Part shown: one piece after another, positions 28,093 through 37,881 of the stretch
Position numbering within the stretch: position 1 is the stretch's first letter
Layout of the letters: the number at the start of each line of letters is the position of its first letter
Origin: Candidatus Gastranaerophilales bacterium
GTDB taxonomy: Bacteria > Cyanobacteriota > Vampirovibrionia > Gastranaerophilales > Gastranaerophilaceae
DNA length: 64,000 nucleotides
Assembly: GCA_944326545.1 (NCBI GenBank)
Contig: CALVEH010000004.1
Coordinates: 62,001 to 126,000, forward strand
Direction of reading: 5' to 3'
The notes under the pieces: model-generated
The model's database searches: none
Told to the model about the DNA's origin: nothing
Seen by the model: only the letters and a program-made list of their open reading frames with translations
Translations under genes and position numbers: made by a program

Positions 28093-29466
28093 ATGATAAA
28101 AAAAGTTTTAATTGCTAATAGAGGCGAAATTGCTGTCAGAATAATCAGAGCTTGCAGAGAACTTGGTATCAAAACTGTTGCTGTTTATTCACAAGCAGAT
28201 GCTGATTCATTACACGTTAGTTTAGCAGATGAGGCTTATTGTATTGGGCCTGCACAAAGCGCAAAAAGCTACTTAAATATTCCTGCGATTATTTCTGTTG
28301 CTTTAACAAGCGGCGCTGATGCTATCCACCCCGGTTACGGTTTTATGTCAGAAAGAGCTGATTTTGTTGATATTTGTACTGATCACGGTATAAAATTTAT
28401 CGGACCTTCAGCAGAAGCTATGCGTAAAATGGGTGATAAAGCTACAGCAAGAAAAACAATGACTGCAAACGGTGTTCCTGTTACTCCGGGTACAGACCTT
28501 GTTGAAGATATGGAAGCTGCAAAAGAATTTGCTGCAAAAGCTAAATACCCAGTAATTGTTAAAGCTACTGCAGGCGGCGGCGGTAAAGGCATGAGAATTG
28601 CAAATTCTCCTGAAGAATTGGAAGAAGCAATCACACTTTGTCAGACAGAAGCTCAAAACGCTTTTGGTAACGCAGGTGTTTATCTTGAAAAATATATTAT
28701 CAACCCACGTCACATTGAGGTTCAAATCATTGCAGATAGTTATGGCAATGTTGTTCACTTAGGTGAGCGTGATTGTTCAGTACAAAGAAGACACCAAAAA
28801 CTTCTTGAAGAAGCTCCATCTCCTGCAATTGATGAAGAAACAAGAAAAGCTATGGGTGCTGCTGCAGTTACTGCTGCAAAATCTATTAATTATGAAGGTG
28901 CAGGTACAATAGAATTCTTGCTTGACCACGATGGAAGCTGGTATTTTATGGAAATGAATACTCGTATTCAGGTTGAGCACTGCGTTTCTGAGATGATTTC
29001 AAGCGTTGATTTGTTAAAAGAACAAATCAGAGTTGCTGCAGGTGAAAAATTGTCTTTCACTCAAGATGACATTGTGTTAAGAGGTCACGCTATTGAGTGT
29101 CGTATTAACGCAGAAGATGCAGACAAAGACTTTATGCCTTGCCCTGGAGAAATAAGAGGCTATATAGCTCCTGGCGGTTTTGGTGTAAGAGTTGATTCTC
29201 ACTCATATACAGGTTACAAAATTCCGCCTTATTATGATTCTATGATAGGCAAACTTATTTGCTGGGGTAGAGATAGAGAAGATGCAAGAAAAAGAATGTT
29301 GCGTGCTTTAGATGAGTACGTAATTACAGGAATTAAGACAACAATTCCTTATCACAAAAAAATTCTTACAAATGAAGTATTTATCTCAGGCAACTTCAAT
29401 ACAGGTTTTATACCTGAGCATATGACTCCTAAGAAGGAAGAAGTTGAAGAAGAAGCAAAAGTATAA
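28093..29466 (+). CDS. accC: Biotin carboxylase subunit of acetyl-CoA carboxylase
   Basis: ATP-dependent carboxylation of the biotin on AccB. The 457-residue product begins [15 protein letters not shown], has the ATP-grasp glycine-rich loop [25 protein letters not shown] and the [13 protein letters not shown] active-site stretch. The start is ATG 28093; GGGAA lies about 10 bases upstream and can pair with ATTCCC at 28036-28041, possibly limiting initiation. It probably has its own promoter (TATAAA near 28050). Confidence 0.96.
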   Translation: MIKKVLIANRGEIAVRIIRACRELGIKTVAVYSQADADSLHVSLADEAYCIGPAQSAKSYLNIPAIISVALTSGADAIHPGYGFMSERADFVDICTDHGIKFIGPSAEAMRKMGDKATARKTMTANGVPVTPGTDLVEDMEAAKEFAAKAKYPVIVKATAGGGGKGMRIANSPEELEEAITLCQTEAQNAFGNAGVYLEKYIINPRHIEVQIIADSYGNVVHLGERDCSVQRRHQKLLEEAPSPAIDEETRKAMGAAAVTAAKSINYEGAGTIEFLLDHDGSWYFMEMNTRIQVEHCVSEMISSVDLLKEQIRVAAGEKLSFTQDDIVLRGHAIECRINAEDADKDFMPCPGEIRGYIAPGGFGVRVDSHSYTGYKIPPYYDSMIGKLICWGRDREDARKRMLRALDEYVITGIKTTIPYHKKILTNEVFISGNFNTGFIPEHMTPKKEEVEEEAKV

Positions 29467-29473
29467 GTATAAG

Positions 29474-29510
29474 AAAAAGCCCTCTAAATAAAGAGGGCTT
29501 TTATTTTTTG
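29474..29510. terminator. Bidirectional terminator after accC
   Basis: A 10-bp stem (AAAGCCCTCT 29476-29485 with AGAGGGCTTT 29492-29501) with T-rich sequence following on the + strand and T residues on the minus strand. It overlaps the stop codon of the convergent GNAT gene. Confidence 0.85.
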
Positions 29511-30232
29511 ATTTTATTATAAATTCTTTTATACCAAGGCTCTGTTTGGTTTGTTTCATCAAGTCTTTTATCCATAAATGTTATGTAGTCTGGATAATCT
29601 CCCCTAAATTTGTTGAGATAGTCAATAATAGCTTTTTCTTCTTTATTAGAATAATCCATTATCCTGTATCCGTTTTTTAATTGAAAAGGCACAGCCATAT
29701 TATCTGAAGCAAGAAAAACATCCGTATAAATATCTTTCGAACAGTTTATGGCTTTTTCCATAAGGATTTGTCCTACGTGGTTTTTTCTGTATTCTTTTTT
29801 TACTGCTACAGAGTCAACGTAACAAGTTTTATCGTCTTGTATTCCAGAATAATCTTTGAATGTTTGGGTTATAACTGCACCACAAAGCTCTCCTATGGCA
29901 TTTCTTGCTTCTAATGCAGTTAGGTTTCCGTCATCTTCCTCAAACATTTGTTTGTAATATTTTTTTATTCTGTCGAGTAAATCAAGGTATTTTTCAAAAT
30001 TTTCAGGATTTTTATATTGAGTTAAAGATGGATCTTTGGTGTTGTAGATAAAATTATCGGTAAAAAATTTAGTTAGTTCATAAATTTTTGCTTCATATTG
30101 AGCATCTTTGTTTGTGAACTCTTTTACATAAAGGGTTCCTTTATTTGTTTTTATTTGAAATTTTTCTACAGGATGATTTTTAGAACCGAAACTTGTACGG
30201 TAATCTCTGCAAGATAATCTTGATACAACCAT
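29501..30232 (-). CDS. GNAT-like acetyltransferase with a TSFGS N-terminus
   Basis: Predicted acyltransferase (243 residues). The middle has the GNAT acetyl-CoA fold signature: YVDSVAVKKEYRKNHVGQ (about 138-155), with the basic/Gly pyrophosphate loop. The N-terminus MVVSRLSCRDYRTSFGSKN resembles the signature of other proteins in this window but ends in F-G instead of F-K. A Phe-Arg-rich C-terminus follows. Substrate unknown. Convergent with accC, sharing a terminator. Confidence 0.75.
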   Translation of the reverse strand: MVVSRLSCRDYRTSFGSKNHPVEKFQIKTNKGTLYVKEFTNKDAQYEAKIYELTKFFTDNFIYNTKDPSLTQYKNPENFEKYLDLLDRIKKYYKQMFEEDDGNLTALEARNAIGELCGAVITQTFKDYSGIQDDKTCYVDSVAVKKEYRKNHVGQILMEKAINCSKDIYTDVFLASDNMAVPFQLKNGYRIMDYSNKEEKAIIDYLNKFRGDYPDYITFMDKRLDETNQTEPWYKRIYNKIKK

Positions 30233-30325
30233 AACTTTCTCTCTTGTTATGATGTATCAAAACTACTAAACTGATTTTTTTGTTAGTTTAGCGCCAGATT
30301 ATTAAATAATGTAAAATGAAAAATT

Positions 30326-31360
30326 TTAAAACTGTTTTAAGAATCTTGTGTCGTTATTAAAGAACAGTCTTATGTCATCGATTCCCCATTTGAGCATAGC
30401 GAGTCTTTCAACACCCATACCAAATGCAAAACCTGTGTAAACTTCAGGATCAATACCAACACCTTTTAATACGTTAGGGTCAACCATACCGCTACCTAAA
30501 ATTTCAAGCCAACCTGTGCCTGAGCATACTCTGCAGCCTTTGCCTTGACACATAATACATTGAACGTCAATTTCTGCAGAAGGTTCTGTGAATGGGAAGA
30601 AACTGCTTCTGAATCTTGTTGGTCTTGCTGAGCCGAAATAAAGTCTCAAGAATTCGTTCATAACACCTTTTAAGTCAGCAAAAGTAATGTCTTTATCTAC
30701 AAGAAGCCCTTCTATCTGGTGGAAAAGGTTGTTTTTTCTTGCGCTGACTGATTCGCATCTATAAACACGTCCCGGGGCAATAACTCTTATAGGCGGTTTG
30801 CTTGAGAGCATTTCGTGCACTTGAGCGCCGGAAGTTTGGCTTCTTAAAATAACGTTTGGAGCAACTTTTGTATAGAAAGTATCTTGCATATCACGTGCAG
30901 GGTGATCTTGCGGAATATTTAACATATCAAAGTTAAAATATTCTGTTTCAACTTCGGGAGAATTTTCGTTGTGTACAAGAGAAAATCCCATACCTTGGAA
31001 AATTTCCACGATTTCATCTACTGTTTGGGTAAGAGGGTGAACTTTGCCAAACGGAGTATATGAACCCGGAAGTGTTATGTCTATGCTTTCTTTTTCAAGT
31101 TTTTCATTGAGCTCTTTTTGGTAGAAAAATTGAAATTTTTCGTTTAATTTTTCTTCGATATCTTTTGTAATCATATTAGACATAGAGCCAACAATTCTTT
31201 TATCTTCGTTAGACATGTCTTTCAGATTTTTTTTGATATTGTTGAGTTCGCTTTTTCTGCTTAAGTATGTATTTTTAACTTCTTCTATATCTGCTGTAGA
31301 TTGAATTTTTTCAATAGCTTCTAATGCTGAAGCGTGAATTTTTTCTAAAGTTTCTTTCAT
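30326..31360 (-). CDS. pheS: Phenylalanyl-tRNA synthetase alpha subunit
   Basis: Catalytic subunit of the alpha2-beta2 enzyme that charges tRNA-Phe. The 344-residue product has an N-terminal coiled coil (about 1-85), then HPLTQTVDEIVEIFQGMGF, RDMQDTFY, RSQTSGAQVHEM and the C-terminal FGMGVERLAMLKWGIDDIR class II motif 3. The start is ATG 31360: GAGGGTG lies 4 bases upstream, and an in-frame ATG four codons earlier sits inside that site. pheT is not adjacent in this window. Confidence 0.95.
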   Translation of the reverse strand: MKETLEKIHASALEAIEKIQSTADIEEVKNTYLSRKSELNNIKKNLKDMSNEDKRIVGSMSNMITKDIEEKLNEKFQFFYQKELNEKLEKESIDITLPGSYTPFGKVHPLTQTVDEIVEIFQGMGFSLVHNENSPEVETEYFNFDMLNIPQDHPARDMQDTFYTKVAPNVILRSQTSGAQVHEMLSSKPPIRVIAPGRVYRCESVSARKNNLFHQIEGLLVDKDITFADLKGVMNEFLRLYFGSARPTRFRSSFFPFTEPSAEIDVQCIMCQGKGCRVCSGTGWLEILGSGMVDPNVLKGVGIDPEVYTGFAFGMGVERLAMLKWGIDDIRLFFNNDTRFLKQF

Positions 31361-31430
31361 TTTCACCCTCATAAATTTTGTTTATAAGTCTATTATATTA
31401 TAAATAAGCAGATTAGATTCAAATAAACTA

Positions 31431-31461
31431 AAAAAAGAGGTCTTATTAAGACCTCTTTTTT
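31431..31461. terminator. Bidirectional intrinsic terminator
   Basis: A 15-bp perfect stem (31431-31445 with 31447-31461, core GAGGTCTTA/TAAGACCTC) with a one-base centre and A/T runs on both sides. It ends the 57-residue gene before pheS. Confidence 0.9.
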
Positions 31462-31483
31462 GATTGAATACGTTTAAAAAGAT

Positions 31484-31657
31484 TTACTCAAACGATACAG
31501 TATCTTGCATTGGAGTTCTCTCAAGGGAGTTTTCTCTAAGCGGTGATGCAATTCTTTCTGATATTCCTTTTCTAAATGTAGGAGTTTTTTCCATTGAGTT
31601 GTCTTCAACTTTAGATAGTATTCTTCTAAACATGTTGTTTCCGTTTACACCACTCAT
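31484..31657 (-). CDS. 57-residue protein with Ser/Thr-Pro repeats
   Basis: Unknown small protein. The start at 31657 is chosen because AGAGG lies 6 bases upstream; the frame is open for 16 more codons with no supporting site. It contains related segments NSMEKTPTF and NSLERTPMQ and ends VSFE. Charged, no membrane helix. It has its own ribosome site and a strong terminator, so it is probably a real gene. Confidence 0.65.
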   Translation of the reverse strand: MSGVNGNNMFRRILSKVEDNSMEKTPTFRKGISERIASPLRENSLERTPMQDTVSFE

Positions 31658-31897
31658 TACAGACCTCTTTTCTAGACCTTTTAAGGCATAATTAAATAAA
31701 CACAAATTAAATATTAGATGACCAAATAACCTAATTATTATTATGCACTATTTTTTTGATTTTGCCAATACGCTTGTAGTAGTAAAGTCAAAATTGTTAC
31801 ATTTGCACTATTAAAAATTACTGAAAGTTAATAAAAATATGGACATTCAGACATGTTAATACTAAGATACAGTTATATAAATTAAGGAGATTTTTTT

Positions 31898-32713
31898 ATG
31901 AAATTAATGGAAGGCAAAAAAGGTATTATTTTCGGTGTTTCTAACGCCAGAGGTATTGCATACTCTATTGCTAAACAGATTCATGAAGCTGGAGGAGAAA
32001 TTGCATTTACATACGCTAACGAGGCTATGGAATCAAGAGTTCGTCCTTTAGCTGAAGAAATGAATGCAAAAATGATTGTTGAATGTGACGTTACAAACGA
32101 AGAACAAGTTAAAAGCGTTTTTGCCGAATATGAAAAAACTTACGGAAAGTTGGATTTTGTAATCCACGCTGTAGCTTTTGCTAATAAAGAAGACTTAATG
32201 GGTGATTTTATTGATACATCTAAAGAAGGCTGGGATACAGCATTGGGTGTTAGCGCATACTCACTCGTTACTTTAGCTAGAGCAGCAAAACCTTTGTTCA
32301 ACGAAGGTGGTGCTATCCTTGCTTTGACATATCTTGGTTCAGAAAAAGTTGTTGCAAATTACAACGTAATGGGTGTTGCTAAAGCAGCTCTCGAATCTTC
32401 TGCAAGATACTTAGCTGATAACCTTGGCAAAATTGGTGTAAGAGTTAACTGTTTATCAGCAGGTGCTGTGAAAACTCTTGCTGCTAAAGGTATTTCAGGC
32501 TTTGATAGAATGTTAAAAGCTGCTATTTTGAAAGCTCCTTTAAGAAGAAATGTTTCTCTTGAAGATGTAGGCAAAACAGGTCTTTACCTTGTTTCTGATT
32601 TATCTTCAGGTGTTACCGGTGAAATTGTTCACGTAGATTGCGGATGTCACTCCGTTTATGCATCTATAGATGAAATGGAAGCTACATACGCTTATCAAAA
32701 AGAACATCAATAA
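31898..32713 (+). CDS. fabI: Enoyl-ACP reductase (NADH)
   Basis: Reduces the enoyl-ACP double bond in the last step of each fatty acid elongation cycle. The 271-residue product has IIFGVSNARGIAYSIA (nucleotide binding), TYLGSEKVVANYNVMGVAKAA with the catalytic Tyr and Lys, and C-terminal GLYLVSDLSSGVTGEIVHVD. AAGGAG lies about 8 bases before the ATG. Monocistronic, with a terminator at 32722. Confidence 0.96.
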   Translation: MKLMEGKKGIIFGVSNARGIAYSIAKQIHEAGGEIAFTYANEAMESRVRPLAEEMNAKMIVECDVTNEEQVKSVFAEYEKTYGKLDFVIHAVAFANKEDLMGDFIDTSKEGWDTALGVSAYSLVTLARAAKPLFNEGGAILALTYLGSEKVVANYNVMGVAKAALESSARYLADNLGKIGVRVNCLSAGAVKTLAAKGISGFDRMLKAAILKAPLRRNVSLEDVGKTGLYLVSDLSSGVTGEIVHVDCGCHSVYASIDEMEATYAYQKEHQ

Positions 32714-32721
32714 ACAGACTT

Positions 32722-32752
32722 AGGGCATACCAAAAGGTGTGCCCTTTTAAAA
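32722..32752 (+). terminator. Terminator after fabI
   Basis: A 10-bp stem (AGGGCATACC with GGTGTGCCCT, one G-T wobble) with loop AAAA and a short T run. Confidence 0.8.
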
Positions 32753-32799
32753 TTTAAAAAACGATTTATTTAGTCGAAACGAAATAAGGAAGTAGAAAA

Positions 32800-34230
32800 A
32801 TGATGAAAAAAAACAAAACAAAAATTGTTGCCACGCTTGGACCTGCAAGCTGTGAAGAATCTATCATTGAAGAATTGGTACACGCCGGTGCTACAATGTT
32901 CAGAATTAACACTTCTCACAACACTGCAGAAGCTCACGCAGAAACAATTAAAAAAATTAGAAGTGTAGAAAAAAGATTAAAAACGTTTATCCCTGTTTTA
33001 GTTGACCTTCAAGGTCCTAAAATCAGAGTTGGTAACTTAATTGAACCTATTCCAATAGAACCTGGTAAAGAACTCGTTTTGGAATATGGTCTTGAACAAA
33101 CTGATCCTAACATTGTACCTGTTGACTACAAAGGTGTAGCAGAAGACGTTCGTGAAGGTGAATACATTCTTATGGATGATGGTAAGATCAGAATCCAAGT
33201 TCTAAGAAGAGAAGGTTCAAGAGTTCATGTAAAAGTTATTGACGGTGAATTACTTAAACCAAGAAAAGGTATCAACATCCCTGGTGGAACAAAGAGCCTT
33301 TCTGCTATTACAGAACGAGACGTAAACTTTATCAAGTTTGCTGTTGATAATGATGCTGATTACTTAGCATTGTCATTTGTTAGAGACAAAGACGATATCT
33401 TGTTGGCTAAAAAATATTTGAGCCACTTTGGAGCAGATATTCCTATAGTTGCAAAAATCGAAAAACCTGAAGCTGTTAAAAACATCGAATCTATCCTTGA
33501 TGTTGTTGACGCTGTAATGGTTGCTCGTGGTGACTTGGGTATTGAGTTGGCTCCTGAAAAAGTTCCTATGGTACAAAAACAAATTGTTGATGCAGCATTT
33601 GCTCACAGAAAAACTTGTATCGTAGCTACTCAAATGTTGGAATCAATGATTGATAACCCAATCCCAACAAGAGCAGAAGCTTCTGACGTTGCTAACGCTA
33701 TTCTTGACGGTGCAGACGCAGTTATGTTGTCTGGTGAAACTGCTGCAGGTAAACACCCTGTAGAAGCTGTTAAGATGATGGCTATGATTGCTCACGATGT
33801 GGAACAAAGCAACTTTGTAAGCTATAACTTAGACTTGCCTATGAATCCTAACTATGAACCAACTCCACAAGCAGTTGCTGCTGCAGCTGTAAAAATGGCT
33901 CATGATTTAGGTGCTAAAGCTATCTTAGCATTCACTCATACAGGTTATACAGTTAAATTGCTTTCAAAATTGAGACCTTCTGTACCTGTATTGGCTATTT
34001 CTGACAGTGAAAAAGCTTGCAGAAAATTGAACTTATTCTGGGACATGCACCCATATCAAAAAGATTGGGATGTTGTTCTTAACGATGAATTGTTGAAAAA
34101 AATCGATAAATTGTTGTTAGAAAAAACAGAATTCAAAAAAGACGACAGAGTTATCATTATCGGTTCTATTCCAAAACTTATCTCTGGTAGAACTAACTTT
34201 GTTCGTGTTCACAGAATGTGTGCATTTTAA
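32800..34230 (+). CDS. pyk: Pyruvate kinase
   Basis: Converts phosphoenolpyruvate and ADP to pyruvate and ATP at the end of glycolysis. The 476-residue product has KIVATLGPAS at the N-terminus, VDLQGPKIRVG, the active site IVAKIEKPEAVKNI with catalytic Lys, ARGDLGIELAPE, and IVATQMLESMIDNPIPTRAE. The C-terminal domain is about 110 residues, within the usual range. Starts with two Met codons; AAGGAA is about 10 bases upstream. A strong terminator follows. Confidence 0.96.
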   Translation: MMKKNKTKIVATLGPASCEESIIEELVHAGATMFRINTSHNTAEAHAETIKKIRSVEKRLKTFIPVLVDLQGPKIRVGNLIEPIPIEPGKELVLEYGLEQTDPNIVPVDYKGVAEDVREGEYILMDDGKIRIQVLRREGSRVHVKVIDGELLKPRKGINIPGGTKSLSAITERDVNFIKFAVDNDADYLALSFVRDKDDILLAKKYLSHFGADIPIVAKIEKPEAVKNIESILDVVDAVMVARGDLGIELAPEKVPMVQKQIVDAAFAHRKTCIVATQMLESMIDNPIPTRAEASDVANAILDGADAVMLSGETAAGKHPVEAVKMMAMIAHDVEQSNFVSYNLDLPMNPNYEPTPQAVAAAAVKMAHDLGAKAILAFTHTGYTVKLLSKLRPSVPVLAISDSEKACRKLNLFWDMHPYQKDWDVVLNDELLKKIDKLLLEKTEFKKDDRVIIIGSIPKLISGRTNFVRVHRMCAF

Positions 34231-34252
34231 TCTGTTTAAGAAACATACAAAT

Positions 34253-34288
34253 AAAAAAGGCTGTCACGTTTGTGACAGTCTTTTTTTT
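34253..34288 (+). terminator. Terminator after pyk
   Basis: Stem CTGTCAC with GTGACAG (7 bp, loop GTTT) extended by A-T pairs, followed by nine or more T residues. Also functional on the minus strand. Confidence 0.92.
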
Positions 34289-34309
34289 ATTATTAAAAGT
34301 TATTTTAGA

Positions 34310-34645
34310 TTATTCTTGTGGCTGCTTTTTGGCATTTTTATCAATTCCCATATCTTCGAGAGATTTGATAAAGTTTTCTGCAGCAGATTTTTGTATTTCC
34401 GGAGGAACAACTCTCAACAGTTCTACTGTTTTTGATATAACAGGGTCTTTGTCATACCATCTGTTGCCGTTTATAGGTTTAACCATTTCATAAAATTTGT
34501 CTATAGTTTCTTTGGATACTTTTTCTTCTATTTTAGAGAGAAAAACCTCTGCTTGAGCTCTTAATTCGTCTTGGTAATTGCGTAAAAGCTCAACTACTTC
34601 CATTAAAACCGGATCATGATCGTACCATCTTTTATATTGAGGCAT
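34310..34645 (-). CDS. Two-repeat protein with RWYD-DP motif
   Basis: Unknown 111-residue protein with two tandem repeats: RWYDHDPVLMEVVELLR (6-22) and RWYDKDPVISKTVELLR (62-78). After each comes a charged helix, so each unit is probably a helical hairpin. No signal sequence or membrane helix. Its ATG is inside the 3' end of murA (14-base overlap), so it is cotranscribed. It may act with MurA or simply share its operon. Confidence 0.72.
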   Translation of the reverse strand: MPQYKRWYDHDPVLMEVVELLRNYQDELRAQAEVFLSKIEEKVSKETIDKFYEMVKPINGNRWYDKDPVISKTVELLRVVPPEIQKSAAENFIKSLEDMGIDKNAKKQPQE

Positions 34646-35969
34646 TTATATTTCCTTTATTGTTAACCTCTATGATATTTTTTGGTAAAATATCACTTTC
34701 ATCATTGTATCTTACTATATCTGCCCCTAAATTGGCAAATTTAGTTTCAAACAACTCATAACCTCTATCGATGTGATGAAGTGCTTCAATCTCGCTTTCG
34801 CCTTCTGCCATAAGTGCTGCAACGATTAGCGATGCACCTGCTCTAAGGTCACTTGCCTTGACATTTGCTCCGTTAAGGCAATTTACTCCTCTTATAAGTG
34901 CGTGATTTCTTTCTTGATGAATATCAGCACCCATTCTGCGAAGTTCAGGAACTTGCATGAATCTATTTTCGTACAAGCTTTCTGTAACAATGCTCACTCC
35001 GTCTGCTGTTGTTAACATTGCCATTGCAATTGCTTGCAAGTCTGTTGGAAATCCTGGGTACGGCTGAGTTACAATGTTTACTGAGTTAAGTCTTTGATTG
35101 CAGCTTACTTCAATAACTGTAGGTTCAATCAATTTTATGTTTGCACCCATCTTGATTAACTTTGAATTATAAAAAGTTAAATGTGATGGTAAAACGTTTT
35201 TGATTATACCTTTACCTTTGGTAGCAATAATAGCTGCCATGTAGGTTCCTGCTTCGATTCTATCAGGTATTGTAGTGTATTCTATAGGGTGTAAGTCTTC
35301 TTGTTTTACACCGTTGATTACAATCTCTGATGTACCTGCGCCTGAAATATCTGCACCCATAGCATTTAAGAAGTTTGCTAAGTCAACAATTTCAGGTTCT
35401 TGAGCAGCATTTTGGATTCTTGTTGCGCCTTCTGCTAATATAGCTGCAAGCATTAAGTTTTCTGTTGCACCTACAGAAGGTATATCAAGATAAATGTCTG
35501 TTCCAACAAGTTTTTGTGCATTTGCATGTACATAGCCGTTTTCGATTTTTATTTCTGCTCCAAGAGCTTCAAGACCTTTGATATGGAAATCAACACGTCT
35601 TTCGCCGATAGCACAACCGCCAGGCAACGCAACAATAGCTTCTTTACATCTAGTTACTAATGCACCAAGAATTATGAATGAAGCTCTCATTTTGCTAACA
35701 AGTTCATATTTAGCAGTGATACTTGTAATATCTGTCGCATCAATAGCAACTGTTTTAGCTATTTTGTCATATTTTGTTTTTACGCCAAGTTCTTCGATTA
35801 CACGAAGCATTATATTTACATCGGTAAGCTCAGGTACATTATGGATAACAGATTCACCTTTTGGCAAAATTGCTGCAGCCATAAGCTTTAATACAGCATT
35901 TTTTGCACCGCTGATTGAAACCTCTCCTTTTAATGTATTACCGCCTTTTATTTTTAGTTTTTCAACCAA
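34632..35969 (-). CDS. murA: UDP-N-acetylglucosamine 1-carboxyvinyltransferase
   Basis: First committed step of peptidoglycan synthesis, the target of fosfomycin. The 445-residue product has KGEVSISGAKNAVLKL, LPGGCAIGERRVDFH with the catalytic Cys, and ATENLMLAAILAEG. The start is TTG 35969: GGAGGG lies 5 bases upstream, and no ATG gives a family-like N-terminus. C-terminal DLRAGASLIVAALMAEGES is diagnostic. Confidence 0.96.
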   Translation of the reverse strand: MVEKLKIKGGNTLKGEVSISGAKNAVLKLMAAAILPKGESVIHNVPELTDVNIMLRVIEELGVKTKYDKIAKTVAIDATDITSITAKYELVSKMRASFIILGALVTRCKEAIVALPGGCAIGERRVDFHIKGLEALGAEIKIENGYVHANAQKLVGTDIYLDIPSVGATENLMLAAILAEGATRIQNAAQEPEIVDLANFLNAMGADISGAGTSEIVINGVKQEDLHPIEYTTIPDRIEAGTYMAAIIATKGKGIIKNVLPSHLTFYNSKLIKMGANIKLIEPTVIEVSCNQRLNSVNIVTQPYPGFPTDLQAIAMAMLTTADGVSIVTESLYENRFMQVPELRRMGADIHQERNHALIRGVNCLNGANVKASDLRAGASLIVAALMAEGESEIEALHHIDRGYELFETKFANLGADIVRYNDESDILPKNIIEVNNKGNINASI

Positions 35970-36060
35970 GATATCCCTCCGGGATTATTCCATATATTGT
36001 CCGTTCTATTATCATAATATAACCAACATGGATTGTCGTACATAATTTAATTAATGTAAA

Positions 36061-37335
36061 TTACAGTTTTCCGATTTGTTGAAGGTTAATGTTTTTTAAA
36101 TTCCAATCATATTTTGGTAATTCTTTTTTCTGGTTTTGTTTATTTTCTGGTTTAGAATAATATACTGATGGTTTTGTGTTGTTTTGTTGTGGTTTGTCCA
36201 TTATCGGAGTAAGAACTTTTGGCTCTTGTTTTTTGATTGAAGGTTCGATTTGTACTGCGGGTGTAATTTTTTGTTCTTTTTCTGGCGGTAATGAATTTGA
36301 AACATCATCGATATTGTTTTTGATTGTGTCAAAAAGTTGAGTTTCTTCTTTTTGTTGTTTTACCTTATTTTTTGTTTTTGTTGGTTGAGAAATACTTTGT
36401 TCAAGCTGTTTTATTTCTTCTGCTTGACGTTTTTGTTCCAACAACCTCACGTTTTCAATATGTTTTTTTTGTTCTTTTTCTAATCTGCGTTTTTCTCGTT
36501 TTGTATTGTAGTTATTTTTTGCATCGTTAAAGTTTTGCTTTACAACTTCTCCGTTTACAGACGGGTAATAGAGTTTTGTTCCTTCATTGAGGAATTTGCT
36601 TTTCATTTCTATGGCTTTAGGTTCTTCTTTAGGGTGAAGCGAAGGATTAACTTTTTTATCAATTTCACGAGTTACGTATTGAGACATTGTCGCAGAGTAT
36701 TTTTTAATTTTTGCAAGTTGTGGATAACTTGGTGAAAACTGAGTTATACCCAAATCATAATTGTCAGCTTTCAAATCTCTTAGATACATATCTTGCCATA
36801 CTATGGAGTAGGTTTTTTTGTCGATTAATGTTATTAAAGTGCTCAATTTGTAGGTAGGTACAATAGGGTCACCTTCTGCGAGTCCCAGTTTGTTCCACCA
36901 AGTAGTTTTTAAAAAGTGACTTTGAATATCCATCCCGCTTGTTACCATAAGAATGTAATCAGCATTTATATTTTGCGTTACACGTTTGAGGTTTACAAAG
37001 TCAATGTTGTAGTTGTTTTTGTATTCTCTAAAAAATGTCAAATAATAAAGAGGGATGTTTCTTTGTGTAATTTTTGACATTGTATCACCAAGTAATGGAG
37101 CTTTTATGCGACCTGTTTTGTTGAGTTCGTTAATGATATCTTCTGCAATAATATCTGATGCGGCACCGCAGATTATGTATGTTGTGCCGTTTCTGTGACC
37201 GGAGTCGCTTAATACTGCCACAGTTGGAATTTTTTTGTTTTGATTGGCGGCAAAACATTTGTTATCAATGCCAAAAAACGTTGCAAATAAAGCTAATACG
37301 CACAAAATATATTTTATAGTTTTATTAAAAATCAT
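36061..37335 (-). CDS. Exported protein of unknown function
   Basis: Unrecognised secreted protein (424 residues). An N-terminal signal peptide ends near CFA-AN (about residue 30). A globular domain (about 35-240) contains VAVLSDSGHRNGTTYII and ADYILMV, possibly a Rossmann-like fold. The C-terminal half is low-complexity: Lys/Glu/Gln-rich coiled-coil (about 265-320), then Pro/Gln/Lys-rich to the end. The start at 37335 has GGGGATAGG immediately upstream; an ATG four codons earlier is equally possible. Probably periplasmic. Confidence 0.72.
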   Translation of the reverse strand: MIFNKTIKYILCVLALFATFFGIDNKCFAANQNKKIPTVAVLSDSGHRNGTTYIICGAASDIIAEDIINELNKTGRIKAPLLGDTMSKITQRNIPLYYLTFFREYKNNYNIDFVNLKRVTQNINADYILMVTSGMDIQSHFLKTTWWNKLGLAEGDPIVPTYKLSTLITLIDKKTYSIVWQDMYLRDLKADNYDLGITQFSPSYPQLAKIKKYSATMSQYVTREIDKKVNPSLHPKEEPKAIEMKSKFLNEGTKLYYPSVNGEVVKQNFNDAKNNYNTKREKRRLEKEQKKHIENVRLLEQKRQAEEIKQLEQSISQPTKTKNKVKQQKEETQLFDTIKNNIDDVSNSLPPEKEQKITPAVQIEPSIKKQEPKVLTPIMDKPQQNNTKPSVYYSKPENKQNQKKELPKYDWNLKNINLQQIGKL

Positions 37336-37488
37336 ACCTATCCCCATTATTCTTTCAACATTATCGTTGTTTTTAGACTTTTTTTTATCCCTTAAATACT
37401 GTATTTTTGGATATTTGGAGTTAAAAATTTTTATAATTGTAGTAAAATATATTTTACGGAATATAAATAATTACAGGTAAACAACGGA

Positions 37489-37881
37489 ATGTTAGATAAT
37501 CAAGAACTTTTAAACTTGGCAAAACAAGCTTGTGAAAACGCTTATGTACCGTATTCAAAATTTCACGTAGGTGCTTGTGCTTTATATGATACGGGCAATT
37601 ATTACCTTGGCTGTAACGTAGAAAACGCAAGTTACGGATTGTCTTTGTGTGCAGAGCGTAACGCTATGTCTAATGCTGTTGTTGCAGGCGAAAAAGGTAA
37701 GCTTGTTAAGATTGCAATTTTTTCAAAAGACAGAACAAACTGTATGCCTTGTGGGGCTTGCAGACAGTGGATGGCAGAGTTTAAAAAAGATAAGGATTTG
37801 CAAATAATTCTTGAAAGTGAAGACGCAAAATGTGCTGTTTTCACTATTGATGAGCTTTTGCCTTACGGCTTTGAGCTTTAA
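37489..37881 (+). CDS. cdd: Cytidine deaminase
   Basis: Zn-dependent deamination of cytidine to uridine in pyrimidine salvage. The 130-residue product has GLSLCAERNAMSNAV (catalytic Glu and Zn Cys) and CMPCGACRQWMAEF (two Zn Cys), and the family length is right. No strong ribosome-binding site is visible; the gene is monocistronic and convergent with the next (4-base overlap). Confidence 0.94.
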   Translation: MLDNQELLNLAKQACENAYVPYSKFHVGACALYDTGNYYLGCNVENASYGLSLCAERNAMSNAVVAGEKGKLVKIAIFSKDRTNCMPCGACRQWMAEFKKDKDLQIILESEDAKCAVFTIDELLPYGFEL

